From Seminavis robusta (Eukaryota; Bacillariophyta; Bacillariophyceae; Naviculales; Naviculaceae): a stretch of DNA of 21,669 nt. Under the pieces are notes generated by a model. The model was given only the letters and a program-made list of their open reading frames with translations. It did no database searches and was not told the DNA's origin. The position numbers were made by a program, and so were the translations under genes. Location of the stretch: assembly GCA_903772945.1 (NCBI GenBank), contig CAICTM010001838.1, positions 1-21,669 on the forward strand, in the 5' to 3' direction. Below, one piece after another: positions 1 to 8,705 of this stretch. Within the stretch, counting starts at the first letter, position 1; each line of letters begins with the position of its first letter.

Positions 1-900
1 GCTCTCCTCTCCTGCAGATCTGCTAACTTGCCGTGGTGCTTTAGCGGGTTCTTCCAGTGTCAGTGGCACCAAGCCCTGCAGTAGTCATGTCCCTATTTCT
101 CCTAGTATCTGTACTTCTTGTTGTTTGCCAATGACAAGTGAATCTGCCTTCTGCAAGCAACTCCGAGAATGGTTGGTGTGAGAACTTATGCCCTCTTGCT
201 ATCAAACCAACTTTACAGTAGTCGCAATACCAATAACCTTGATACAACTAGTAGTAGAGCTAGCTAGTAGTTTTGCCGATCGCTAGCCCGTATAAAGGGA
301 CTGAATACCTTAGGCAAAGTCAACACACCTTACAAAATGTAGGTGTGCGTTACCAAAAGCTAACCCCCAATCACCCCCCCCCCCCGCTCTGTACCCGATT
401 TCTGTATGTAGTTTCCATTTTCATTGATATGGCATAGGGGAACAAAACGGGACACAAAAGTGGTCGGTACCTATGGGGTTGGAAATTTAGGATGCATGAA
501 GGTATCCAAAACGGTGCATACGAGCACACCCAATGGAGAACCAGTATCATGTTCCACAAAAAACACCATGCCAAATCCGGGAGCAATGATGTCACCAATC
601 GCCTAGGAGCGCATGTCGTTCGGTACCTTCCAGCTCGCTGTTTTCGCGAGCTACCACATTATTCGCTTCTTAGATGTAGCTTTGACCTTTGGAGTACTCC
701 AATTTTTGGGCACATGATGCAATCTAGTGTGAATGGTTATTCACTTTGACCAAACACCCAGAATCAATTCATCCTGGCGATTCTTCAAAGCCCACTGGCC
801 TCAGGGCCAAAATTTCCAAAGACCTGATACTCCCCTCTTGAAAGAACTCTGATGGCGACACATGCGACACTCGGGCAGCAATGGACAAGAAATTGCCGCT
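1..900. other. No recognisable gene (non-coding or decayed)
   Basis: Only short ORFs of at most about 85 codons are present, on both strands, and none shows a domain or a sequence style I recognise. Visible features are a TATAAAG at 291-297, a small imperfect stem-loop at 324-347 (CACACCT / AGGTGTG arms) and a run of 12 C at 374-385. The TATA-like site could belong to an LTR or to an unrelated promoter, but no repeat partner is visible. The Gag and 5' LTR expected upstream of Copia-1 are not found here. Confidence 0.5.
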
Positions 901-915
901 TGAAGGCAAAGGGAC

Positions 916-1239
916 TTGGCACATCTTACAACGTCTTCTATGCCCTTCTTCTATGCCGGCAATCTCCAGACCAATCGAGATGGCCAACCAATGTTGGAAG
1001 CACAAACTTACCCAAGAAGGGACACAACCTTACGCAATGGTATTCCCAATCCAGGAGGCATCGCAAATATCAACGCTTTGGTCTCTTGTGTGGATGACTG
1101 CGTCAAGGGCACAGGATGGATCCTAAGTCCTCATGGCTCAAGAGTCCGACGACGCCAACTACCACTACACGCCCAACTTGGGATCCCATATCCAGGTTAT
1201 GGAAGGACCGCTCAAAGGTCTGTATGGTGTTGTGATTGA
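916..1239 (+). pseudogene. Copia-1 protease-region remnant
   Basis: The frame starting at 916 contains PGGIANI at 1051-1071. This resembles the GIANILSL-type motif near the C-terminal end of the protease domain in algal Copia polyproteins. In another frame, GPLKGLYGVV at 1205-1234 resembles the SP.GLYY stretch that normally follows it. So two consecutive family-like pieces lie in different frames, which points to at least one frameshift between them. No aspartic-protease DTG or DSG motif is visible. The assignment rests on short motifs plus position upstream of the integrase, so it is moderate. An unrelated chance ORF is the alternative. Confidence 0.45.
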
Positions 1240-1260
1240 GCAAGACTGCTAATCACATGG

Positions 1261-1960
1261 CCCAACTCAACCAGTTTTCACCGGAGTTCCAGCATTTGGT
1301 CCAGACGAGTGAGGGCAACCCAAAAAAAATACGTAGTTATTATTATTTAGGCTGTCACCTCAATAGACCCACCCGCTGAATGGAGCCATATTAACCGGAG
1401 TACCTCAGAGCTTACAAGACGCCCACATAAGGAACTGGCCTAGTGTCAAGCCCCCACCGGAAAGTTTACAAACTCCTGAGAGGTGCTTTTGCAGCTAACT
1501 TTCTACCCTTAGCTGGATTGCATCCTCATTTCTACGGCAAGAACCTCCTTTGTGCGTAGTTACCTTGTGTCATTGTTCTGCATTGTGCTTGCATGCACGT
1601 CCTAAGTGCCTTGTCGACGACGGGCAGCCAATTGGCAAGCCACGCTTTGATGACGCCTGGGCCCTTTGCCATTTGCTCGTCAAGCGGTCGCATTGAAGAT
1701 AAATCCACCACTCAGCTGGGATCACCGCTCTCTCGTAGATGAGTTCAACTCCCGCTAAGCTGTTCGTGCTTCTTTTTCCACTGGTCTTCCTGTTTTTTGC
1801 CATGCTGGCAGTGTTCGATCCTTCCACAGTTTCCACCACTGATGTGATGAGCAGTGAAGGCTATGTTGGTGACCCAGAGCTGCCCTTTTTGGTTGTCTCC
1901 TGGAGCGACCCGATGCTAGATATGCATGCTTTGATGCTTAGCCCAGATGCGTGGACAAAC
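1261..1960. other. Unrecognised interval inside Copia-1
   Basis: No retrotransposon motif could be followed here although it lies between the protease and integrase remnants. An ORF at 1739-2074 (+, 111 codons) begins with a hydrophobic stretch (about residues 8-25, LFVLLFPLVFLFFAMLAV) that looks like a signal peptide or membrane segment. Its 3' half overlaps the start of the integrase region in a different frame, so it is probably fortuitous. A real insertion or a highly decayed stretch of pol are both possible. Confidence 0.3.
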
Positions 1961-1969
1961 GTCCTCGGT

Positions 1970-2960
1970 GGAGGGCAACCTCGAAGGCTTTACCAAGAAG
2001 AAGCCAAGGGTCATTTCCGCAAAAAATCTGTACCACAACCTCACCACCCATCTTTGGAGGCTACCGCAACATGATCAGGACTGGTCCAATTCGCGACTGT
2101 CCCTGTAAGCTGGAGGACATCGATCGCGCCGATTTAATTTTCGGGAGCGACATGGGCAAGGCCAAGGGTCTACTACAGCAAGACGCCCAGCCACCAGTGA
2201 CAGACAGTATTCATACTGTTCCGGATGAGCTGGTGGCACCACTACAGGTTCCTGCCGGAGTGTGGATGTGTTTTATGTCTGTGAGATTGCCTTTCTAGCA
2301 TTCTCTGATTGCAAATCCGACACACGCGAATCAGCCTACCTGACAACAGGAAGGAAAATCATTCTATGCTGACATTCATAAATTTTGATCGGTACAGAAA
2401 TAATGATTTCAAGAATCAAAAAATCCAGTGCGACCTCGGAGTTAAAGAGCCTGATGGTCCTGTAAAGAACGACATGGAGCTCAAAGCTCCAACCATGGAC
2501 GGCTCAGACTCACAGTCGGTCCCGCCGAGCGCGAACATCCTGGACCTTGAAGGAGCGCACCGCGCACCTGGCATTCAACCCCGTTCATGGTGATGCAAGG
2601 TGATGATTGTGGATGGTGTACGAGTTTAACTGTAAACTCAACCTCTCTCCCCGCGCTTGATGGAATCACTCAAATGTGTATCCTCCCAGGCAGAATCTTG
2701 GAGGGTCGGACCACCAGCTACAAAGATATTCAGTTACACTTTTGGGAGTATTGTTTGCTTCCAACGACCAGACAAGCTACATTCCATGGAGCCCAGGCGA
2801 TTGGATGTCATCTATCTCCGTCCATTAATGGACAACCACCAGGTGGGCACAGTGTGATGGACCTCTGCACCTTTGAGGTGATCACGCGACAGCATGTCCG
2901 TATCCTGGCGATGCCTCGCTCAGTCATTGATGCTGTCGAAACAAAGGTTCGGTGAGGGTA
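1970..2960 (+). pseudogene. Copia-1 pre-integrase and integrase remnant
   Basis: Family-like segments appear in order across several frames. EGFTKK comes near 1980. RNMIRTGPIRDCPCKLEDIDRA at about 2070-2130 corresponds to the N.P(V)T.EDID.A stretch before the integrase core, followed by FGSDMGKAKG and a TVPDEL stretch. An SWTLKERTAHLAFNP-like stretch at about 2536-2585 matches the ER.IR.LKER region around the third catalytic glutamate. The C-terminal part (2587-2955) holds FWEYCLLP and GGHSVMDLCTFEVITRQHVRILAMPRSVID. The latter is closely shared with Copia-2 (FEVITCQHVRILPMPRSVIDAVE). At least four frame changes separate these pieces, so it is non-functional. Role by family: insertion of element cDNA into the host chromosome. 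Confidence 0.75.
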
Positions 2961-3648
2961 AGAATCCACTAATCTTTCTCAACCGTGACTTTGTGGATTT
3001 TTTCCTGTAGGTTTGCCTGCAGGGGTGTATGGTGTCAATGGAAATGAAATCTACCTACAAGTCTATGGAAACTCTTCGGACGAAGATTAAGTGGAATACA
3101 AGGAATCAGATGAAGATTAAGAGGATGGGAACGCCCCAAGGCAAGTACCAAGGGCATCCAACGTTATGACAGCATTGACTCGATGGAAAGAAGAGGGTGT
3201 CAAGGTAATCCTCCAACAAAGCACAAGTCCAGACCACCCTACAGTTGAAGAGACAGCACCAGCAGTGGATACCATTGATGGAAACCTCGCTGGGCAAGCC
3301 AAGGCTTCCAAGCTTCCCCGTGTTGGAATTAGACGTTCAGCTCGGATTGCTACAGCCGAAGCAAAGGAAGGAGTCACCTTCGTCCAAGATGACGGAGCGA
3401 AGCAACCACTACTGTATGGGACAGAGACAAGCAAGCAACTAGCTTTGTTCATGGACTCCTGCAAACACAGGAGTGCCACAACAGAAAACAAGGATGAAAG
3501 CAGCCACGACCAACAACATCTTCTACCAAAGGGTCTGAAAGTGTGGGGCAACAAGGCCAGAAAGGCGGAGCTCAAACAGATGGACCAGCTACACGCAGAG
3601 TTTGTTTCAGTCCAGTCTACCCAAACGAATGCAGTTATTCTGAATTGA
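2961..3648 (+). pseudogene. Copia-1 integrase-RT linker region
   Basis: The open stretch 3166-3648 aligns residue for residue with the central part of the Copia-2 frame: TSPDHPTVEETAPAVDT, LPRVGIRRSARIATAEA, GVTFVQDD, and LFMDSCKHRSATTENKDESS. The RRSARIA motif is typical of the low-complexity linker between integrase and reverse transcriptase in this type of Copia. The upstream acidic part (2990-3165), well preserved in Copia-2 as a DSSDDDSVESKESDEDSED stretch, is shortened and has stops here, including TAA codons near 3090 and 3118. The frame ends at the TGA at 3646-3648, just before the reverse transcriptase. Confidence 0.75.
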
Positions 3649-4440
3649 AAAGGCACAAATGGCACAAATGTTTGTGAGTGAGAAAAAGGATGGCACGGTC
3701 AAGGCCCGTGCTGTCTACAATGGGAAACCTTCAAGGGTGTACCATCAGAGAGAAGATGCCAGAAGCCACGTTTCCTTTTTGAGGTTTGATGTTATCCTTG
3801 TGTGTCGATGCATCTGGAGATAGGGATGTGATGTCTCTGGATGTTTCCAATGCGTTCATCCAAAAACCAATGCCAAAAGTCAAAAAAGGTGAAGACAGGG
3901 TACTCATGATCATTGAGAGAACCCTTGCAGACTTACTTTGTCGAAATTGATCCTGACATATATGCCTCTTTCCTGACATCAAAGAAGGGACGACCAGTCC
4001 TCTATGTCGTGTTGGAAAGAGCCATCTACGGAATGGTTTTGTCAGCATTGCTCTGGTACCAGCTCTTCAGGAGCGACCTGGAGTGAATCGGATTCGTATT
4101 CAACCAGTATGATCCGTGTGTTGCACACAGGATGATTGAAGGATAACAGCAGACGATACGCTTCAATGTGGACGACATGATGTCGAGCCACAGGATGAAA
4201 CTGGTAAACAATAGAACCTTGGAGTGGTTCAATGACATGTACGGTACTTATGGAGCCGTGAAGGCAACCCGTGGTCCCAAGCATGCATACTTGGGGATGA
4301 CGGTGGACCTTCTCGGACCCAGGAAAGGTGATCCTCGATATGATAGATTACATCAAGAAGAAGGTATCCGAATTCCCAGTGGAATTCAAGCAGATGAGAA
4401 AGGTATAAAGTGCAGCTCCTGCTGAACTATTCAGCTCTGG
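3649..4440 (+). pseudogene. Copia-1 reverse transcriptase, broken
   Basis: Recognisable pieces are KAQMAQMFVSEKKDGTVKARAVYNGKP (from about 3649), SLDVSNAFIQKP (motif A, near 3835-3870), RAIYGMVLSALLWYQLF, and RFNVDDMMSSHRMKLV at about 4159-4206, which holds the VDD catalytic pair. Comparison with Copia-2 shows a frameshift near 3765-3790 and nonsense codons at 4084-4086 (TGA) and 4144-4146 (TAA), where Copia-2 has sense codons. After the VDD motif come LEWFNDMYGTYGAVKATRGPKHAYLGMTVD and a further frameshift near 4320. By family this domain would copy element RNA into DNA inside a Gag particle. The position before the VDD aspartates is F-N rather than the usual tyrosine. Confidence 0.85.
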
Positions 4441-5148
4441 TGATAGCACCATCCTGAATGACAAAAACAGGGAAACCTATCATACTTTTGCAGCCAAGCT
4501 GTTGTTCCTGTGCTAGCGTGCTCGACCAGATGTGCAGACTCTCAATACTGTGTTATGCACTCGTGTCAGGAGCCCATCATCTGATGATGGGGACAAGTTG
4601 GTCCAAGGCCTCCAGTTTTTGGATCAGACGGCGCAGGACAAGTTGTTCCTACACATTGATGACAAACGCATCATCACTTGGTGGGTGGATGAATCATTTG
4701 CAGTCAATCCTGATTACTGTTCCCCTACAGGAGGAGTCATGTCCTTTGAAAGTGGCGCGGTTTGCTGTCTGTGTCTGCAAAACAGAAATTGAATTCGAGG
4801 AGCAGCACGGGAGCGGAATTGATTGGGGAGGTGACGATGTCATGTCGCCATGTTGTGGGCAAAGTAGTTCCTTGAAGAGCAGGGAATAGTTGTGAAGGAC
4901 AACAACCTCATGAAGGACAACAAAAGAACGATCATTCTTGCAGAGAATGGCAAGGCAGTTCAGGAAAGAGGACTCGGGCAATCAACATTCGTTTCTTTTT
5001 CATTCACGATCAGATTGGCAAAGGCAACCTCAGAGTGGTGTACTGGCCAACCTTGGAAATGCGTGGGGATTTTGTCACGAAGCCCCTTCAGGGGAAGCTC
5101 TTCCACGAGCACAGGGCTTTCATCATGGGGGATCCACCCCTTGTTTGA
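4441..5148 (+). pseudogene. Copia-1 RNase H domain and polyprotein end, broken
   Basis: The frame with HTFAAKLLFLC, then RARPDVQTLNTVLCTRV, DKLVQGLQFLDQT and IITWWVDESFAVNPDYCSPTGGVMSF matches the Copia RNase H region (the D of WWVDESF is the first catalytic acid). A TAG at 4514-4516 replaces the lysine codon seen in Copia-2. Beyond 4790 the STEAEL and QDNKS parts are spread over several frames (EEQGIVVKDNNLMKDNK from about 4874). The end of the polyprotein is visible as NLRVVYWPTLEMRGDFVTKPLQG and finishes with TGA at 5146-5148. That is the same place, relative to the LTR, as in Copia-2. Confidence 0.8.
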
Positions 5149-5208
5149 TGTCCTAATTTATTTTATTCGTTCACCGGGTAGCAGTAGGGCACCTGAAGGA
5201 GTGGTTGC

Positions 5209-5438
5209 TGTTGGAGGGAATATACCTGACACCCCCTTACTATTGACTCGTGTATTAAATCTGTCGGTTCGGCATGCTTTCATGCTGCAAGGACGGGGTT
5301 TTAGGTTCTAAGTATTGCGTGGTTATATCCATTCAACTTGAAGAATAAACCTGCAACCCAGCAGGAAAGTCCTTTTGCTTTTCGGTTAATCTAACCAAAA
5401 TTCTCTCCCATAAGGCTGAGTATTCTTAGCAAACAAAA
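5209..5438 (+). repeat. Copia-1 3' LTR
   Basis: The interval starts TGTTGGAGGGAATATACCTGA and aligns along its length with the Copia-2 LTR (10818-11071, minus strand). Shared stretches include GACTCGTGTATTAAA, TTTTGCTTTTC and the end AGCAAACAAAA. The expected terminal CA has become AA. The shared AGGGCACC about 25 bp upstream of both LTRs also supports the boundary. Length is about 230 bp against 254 bp in Copia-2. As a family role it would carry the polyadenylation region. Confidence 0.8.
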
Positions 5439-5639
5439 TTTGAATGAGCTCACATTGGAACCTCAGGAGGAGAAGACTTAAGGCATTTTCAGTGCTCCTC
5501 TTCCACTGAATGAGGGAGGAAGCTGGAAGCACTAAACAAAGGAGAATGGAGATGACTTCTTTGCTGCTAGAACGAACACAGCCAAACCAAATAAGAGCCG
5601 GCAACAGAAGAATTCCACAACCAACACAACTTCAGTAGC
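5439..5639. other. Between Copia-1 LTR and transposase-like gene; no clear gene
   Basis: About 200 bp, purine-rich in part, with no recognised motif. It may include the start of the transposase-like gene that follows, whose N-terminus cannot be fixed, because the frame used at 5640-5870 remains open upstream for a short distance without a convincing start codon. Confidence 0.4.
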
Positions 5640-5873
5640 TCTTTGTCAAAAGGTAACCACTCTTGTAAAAGATTCTGCCTTTGTGGAAAAGCAAAAGAAG
5701 AAAGGAGCACCAATGGCAATGCTAGCAATGGCAAAAGTAGTGTCAGAATCCATTATCCGGCCAATGAATCCACAATTCCACCAAAATTTTGAAGGACTCA
5801 CCATGACGGTTCCATCCACAGAGGAGCAATTCAGGTCTCCACACTATCACTCCTATTGTTGGCCAGAATTCAG

Positions 5874-5894
5874 TTTTTTTTTTTTTTTTTTTTT
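5874..5894 (+). repeat. T21 homopolymer at a frame change
   Basis: Twenty-one consecutive T lie between the EEQFRSPHYHSY piece (frame 1) and the GFTVVVPDGRCYG piece (frame 2) of the transposase-like gene. The run coincides with a frame change, so either a genuine expansion broke the gene or the length is miscalled. Confidence 0.9.
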
Positions 5895-7705
5895 CCTGGG
5901 GACTGGATCGATGTGGGGGATTTACAGTAGTTGTCCCGGATGGAAGATGCTATGGCCAACTCAAGAATGTGAGGCATAACTGGTCAAATAACAAGACCTT
6001 GTTCCCTATATTTGGCATCACTGGAGCTCCATATTGGTGCATTGTCATGTCATTGGTCTGTGACTGTTGCAAGAGAAGGTTTGGTGCCAACAGTGCTGAA
6101 GTCTTGTGCACAATCCAACAGCATGCTGCTCTCCTCCATCCTGTGGAGTCAAAGTATGACCTTCCAAACAAGGCATGTCACCTGGACAGAACTGCCACTG
6201 AGACTTTCGAATCCATCATGTTGACATATGGAAATGGAGAAATCTGCAGCCGGCTCATCTAAAATGCAATCAACAGAGACCTCATTAGGGCCATGACATC
6301 ATACTTCTACTATTGGGAGGGAAGTGACTGTTCCTGATCCCTTTCTTCAAAATGATGGCACTTACATCAGAAAGTTTCCTCCCCTTGGTTACACCATTCG
6401 TGACTTCTATGATGCTGATTGTGCTTCAAACAGGAATCTGTGGAGGATCAGTGACAAACAAAGACACACAAGAGAGATCCAAAGTGTCAAGTGCAAAAAA
6501 GGAATCTTCTGTAAAGACCATACCTTTCAGGTGGTCAAGAACTACTCCAAAAGTCTTGGTGCTGGTGCTGTATGGGATGCTGCCACTGAAACAGGAGAGA
6601 TTGCCTCTGCTGTTCTTGTTCCCACCACCAAGACAATCCACTTCTCCCATGCTGCCATGCAGCTAGCAGGAGGAGCCACTTCAACCCAGCTGCCATGTAC
6701 AGCGACACATGGCCCAACAAGGATGACTACTGGGAGATACTCTTTCCAGGAATCGAGGGAAGGCTAGGCCTGTTTCATTATGAGAAGAGGATACTGTCAA
6801 CTTTGAGAAAGGGCCACATTGATTACTTTCAAGCAATGTCAGACCTGTTGGATTGCTTGTACGTGTACTCACCTCATGACTATGAGAAGGTGCTGCATGC
6901 TTTGAAACATGGTCTACTATCCACCAATGGCAAGTGTTACTCTATGGCTGAGATCTCTGACATGCAAGCCTCCAAGGTCTTCAGAGATCGGTACTCCAAG
7001 TATCTGAGGAAGAAGATGAGAGAACCAGAGACAATTAGACAGAAGTTGCAACAGTGGTTCTGCAGATACAAGGTTACTGCCAGTGATGGTAGCCAGCCAG
7101 GACAGGCCGACTCGATCCAGTAAAGAACTATACCTTGTTTACTCAAGACACCAAGCCAGCAGTAGAGAACTGTGTTGACAAAGCCATTCACTTGGCTGAT
7201 CCACTGCCTTTGGAAGACATGTATGACACAATCCTTCCATCGTCCAACTCCAAGCACAGCCTCCCAGAGTATCTGTCAAGGAGAGGAGAATCCAAACTGG
7301 AAGCATTCCACGACAAGTTTGCCCATTTCGCCAATAGTGGCATGAGAAGAAGTCTAGCAGATGCCCTCAACCTTGCTGGAACTGCCAGATACAACCTCAA
7401 CATTCGACACAAGAGAGCCTTCCTGTCAAGAATCAGTCTGGAAGAAAGGAGGTCAATTCCAGCTGGATGGGAAAAGGTTGTTCCATACTGGAACCATTCA
7501 GAATTAGCTTACCTCAATGAGCTAGCAGAGGCTGCTGGTGTGGATGCACCATTCCCAAATGCAGAGCCATTGCCACAAGATACTGGAGAGAGATTCTTTT
7601 CAGAGTTTATTGTTGGATTCAAACCACAAAGGCAGAAGTATGCACCAAATGATTGTTGTGTTTGTGTGGCATGTACTCAAGCAGCGCCCACTACAACTCC
7701 ACGGG

Positions 7706-7775
7706 CAATCGGTCCACCCACTCCACCAGCAATCGGTCCACCACCTCAAACAGAACCACCAGCAATCGGTCCACC
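7706..7775 (+). repeat. Proline-rich coding repeat (AIGPP units)
   Basis: CAATCGGTCCACC occurs at 7706, 7730 and 7763, encoding three AIGPP units in a PPAIGPP.. context, followed by a QPPPPPPTQ stretch. The spacing (24 and 33 bp) is a multiple of three, consistent with in-frame expansion within the tail of the transposase-like protein. Confidence 0.85.
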
Positions 7776-8093
7776 ACAGCCGCCTCCACCACCAACCCAA
7801 GCAGCTGTGGCATAAACAACAAACAATTACATGAGTAACCTGCTTCAATTTCAACAACAACAGATTCAAATGATGCAACTCGCCATGCAAATTCACCAAT
7901 TCCAACCAATACTGCCATCTCCTTTCCAGCCACCTCCACCGAATGGCTGTTGTCACAGATACTGCCACTGGTTGACTCATAGGAGAGGAAGACCACCTCA
8001 TGATCCTAATTGCCAATCAAGATTGACTGGGTATGGGTAGCAACAAACAGTCAATATTTAGATGCCAAATTCGTTTATAATTTAGCCAGTAAC

Positions 8094-8705
8094 TTACATA
8101 ACAGTTCCACAATGTACAGCATGGTGTGGTTGCAAGATTCCAAGGTTGTCAAGGTCTTCGATGCAATCATCAACAAAAGTCTCACTCATCAAAGTCAATA
8201 TCTGGAAGGAAATTTTGTTGTTGTAGTCATACCAGTGGCAAAAATACCCATGCCAAGCATCCATCACGATCTGTCCTTCATTGGAGTAAAAGTCATAGCT
8301 GCTATCCATAATCATTTCCCTCACTAACCAATAGATGCACTCAATGAAGATGTCCTTCCTTTCACAGGGAGATGGCCCCTCCAACATTTCATAAAGGGTA
8401 GCAAGAACAGTACTGTGCCATTTTGGGCTCTTCTGAAGTCCACATTCAAACATGTAATCCATGATGCCTGTCATGTCAGGAGGAAGAGGCTTGCATGCTC
8501 CTTGATATATCAACTCCTCAAGGTTCGCCACTGCTATTTCATTCGCGGCCAAACAATGAAACTTCTGGTGGTGGGGCTCCTTCTCTTCCACAATCACATA
8601 CTCGCAGGTGAATCCATGCCTTGTTGCCCTCAGCTCATTCAATGGGTATGCATGACTAACAGTTAGCAGCCACTTCGAAAACCATGGACTAGTAGTGATC
8701 CTCAT
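8094..8705 (-). CDS. Hypothetical protein, intact 203-residue ORF
   Basis: This is an intact ORF of 203 codons on the minus strand that I cannot assign to a family. The product begins MRITTSPWFSKWLLTV and is rich in aromatic residues and cysteine. It has stretches likely to be helical (for example IAVANLEELIYQGA, WHSTVLATLYEMLEG and IFIECIYWLVREMIMD) and an acidic C-terminal part (VDDCIEDLDNLG). No signal peptide, clear membrane segment or catalytic motif stands out. The frame stays open upstream of the ATG at 8705 for tens of codons without another ATG, so the true start may lie upstream or across an intron. It is convergent with the transposase-like gene, whose last stop is only about 55 bp away. 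The lack of lesions in a region of broken genes suggests a real gene, but expression is unproven. Confidence 0.5.
   Translation of the reverse strand: MRITTSPWFSKWLLTVSHAYPLNELRATRHGFTCEYVIVEEKEPHHQKFHCLAANEIAVANLEELIYQGACKPLPPDMTGIMDYMFECGLQKSPKWHSTVLATLYEMLEGPSPCERKDIFIECIYWLVREMIMDSSYDFYSNEGQIVMDAWHGYFCHWYDYNNKISFQILTLMSETFVDDCIEDLDNLGILQPHHAVHCGTVM

Larger units (their letters stand above)
916..5438 (+). mobile_element. Copia-1: decayed Ty1/Copia retrotransposon, 5' part missing
   Basis: Protease, integrase, linker, reverse transcriptase and RNase H remnants follow one another in the Copia order and end in a 3' LTR. The order integrase before reverse transcriptase defines Copia rather than Gypsy. 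The 3' half is clearly the same family as minus-strand Copia-2 (10818-13455), whose better preserved frame shows where Copia-1 is broken. No 5' LTR and no Gag were found. The stretch 1261-1960 inside it is not recognisable and may be foreign. The left boundary is approximate. Multiple frameshifts and stops mean it cannot encode its own proteins. Confidence 0.85.
5640..8040 (+). pseudogene. DDE-transposase-like protein, broken by frameshifts and stops
   Basis: Consecutive coding pieces form one long protein spread over all three frames. Frame 1 gives EEQFRSPHYHSY. Frame 2 gives CYGQLKNVRHNW, then SLVCDCCKRRFGANSAEVLC (zinc-ribbon-like cysteines) up to a TAA at 6260-6262. Frame 3 gives RHTREIQSVKCKKGIFCKDHTFQVVKNY and ETGEIASAVLVPTTK. 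Frame 2 then gives AMYSDTWPNKDDYWEILFPG, and frame 1 gives PEYLSRRGESKLEAFHDKF, then NDCCVCVACT. I infer an RNase H-fold DDE enzyme with candidate acids D at 6516 (KDHTF), D at 6704 (YSDTWP) and E at 7300 (SKLE). The 199-codon gap between the second and third is much longer than in DD35E enzymes. An in-frame TAA at 7813-7815 separates a proline-rich tail from a Gln-rich stretch and a C-terminal motif CC-x3-C...RGRPPHDPNC (7948-8013). Homology-like continuity across the breaks argues against introns. I do not know a family name. A domesticated host gene is an alternative. Confidence 0.6.

Noticed and set aside
324..347. Hairpin CACACCT / AGGTGTG as a transcription terminator
   Set aside because: The window appears eukaryotic and no gene ends here; the stem is short and has a bulge.
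374..385. C12 run as a regulatory element
   Set aside because: A simple homopolymer with no adjacent gene; most likely slippage or sequencing noise.
3117..3665. 182-codon minus-strand ORF
   Set aside because: It is the antisense shadow of the Copia-1 linker, whose sense frame matches Copia-2.
3652..3669. 9-bp tandem repeat GGCACAAAT
   Set aside because: Copia-2 has the related codons for AQMALM at this place, so it reflects the protein sequence rather than a duplication.
6260..6330. Intron explaining the stop and frame change in the transposase-like gene
   Set aside because: Family-like coding sequence continues on both sides of the stop without a gap, and no convincing GT..AG pair brackets it.
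7706..7775. Repeated CAATCGGTCCACC as a CRISPR-like or regulatory array
   Set aside because: The units are spaced by multiples of three and encode proline-rich AIGPP repeats inside a reading frame.
7600..8016. 138-codon minus-strand ORF rich in Trp/Leu
   Set aside because: Antisense of the proline- and glutamine-rich tail of the transposase-like gene. Stop-free antisense is expected there.
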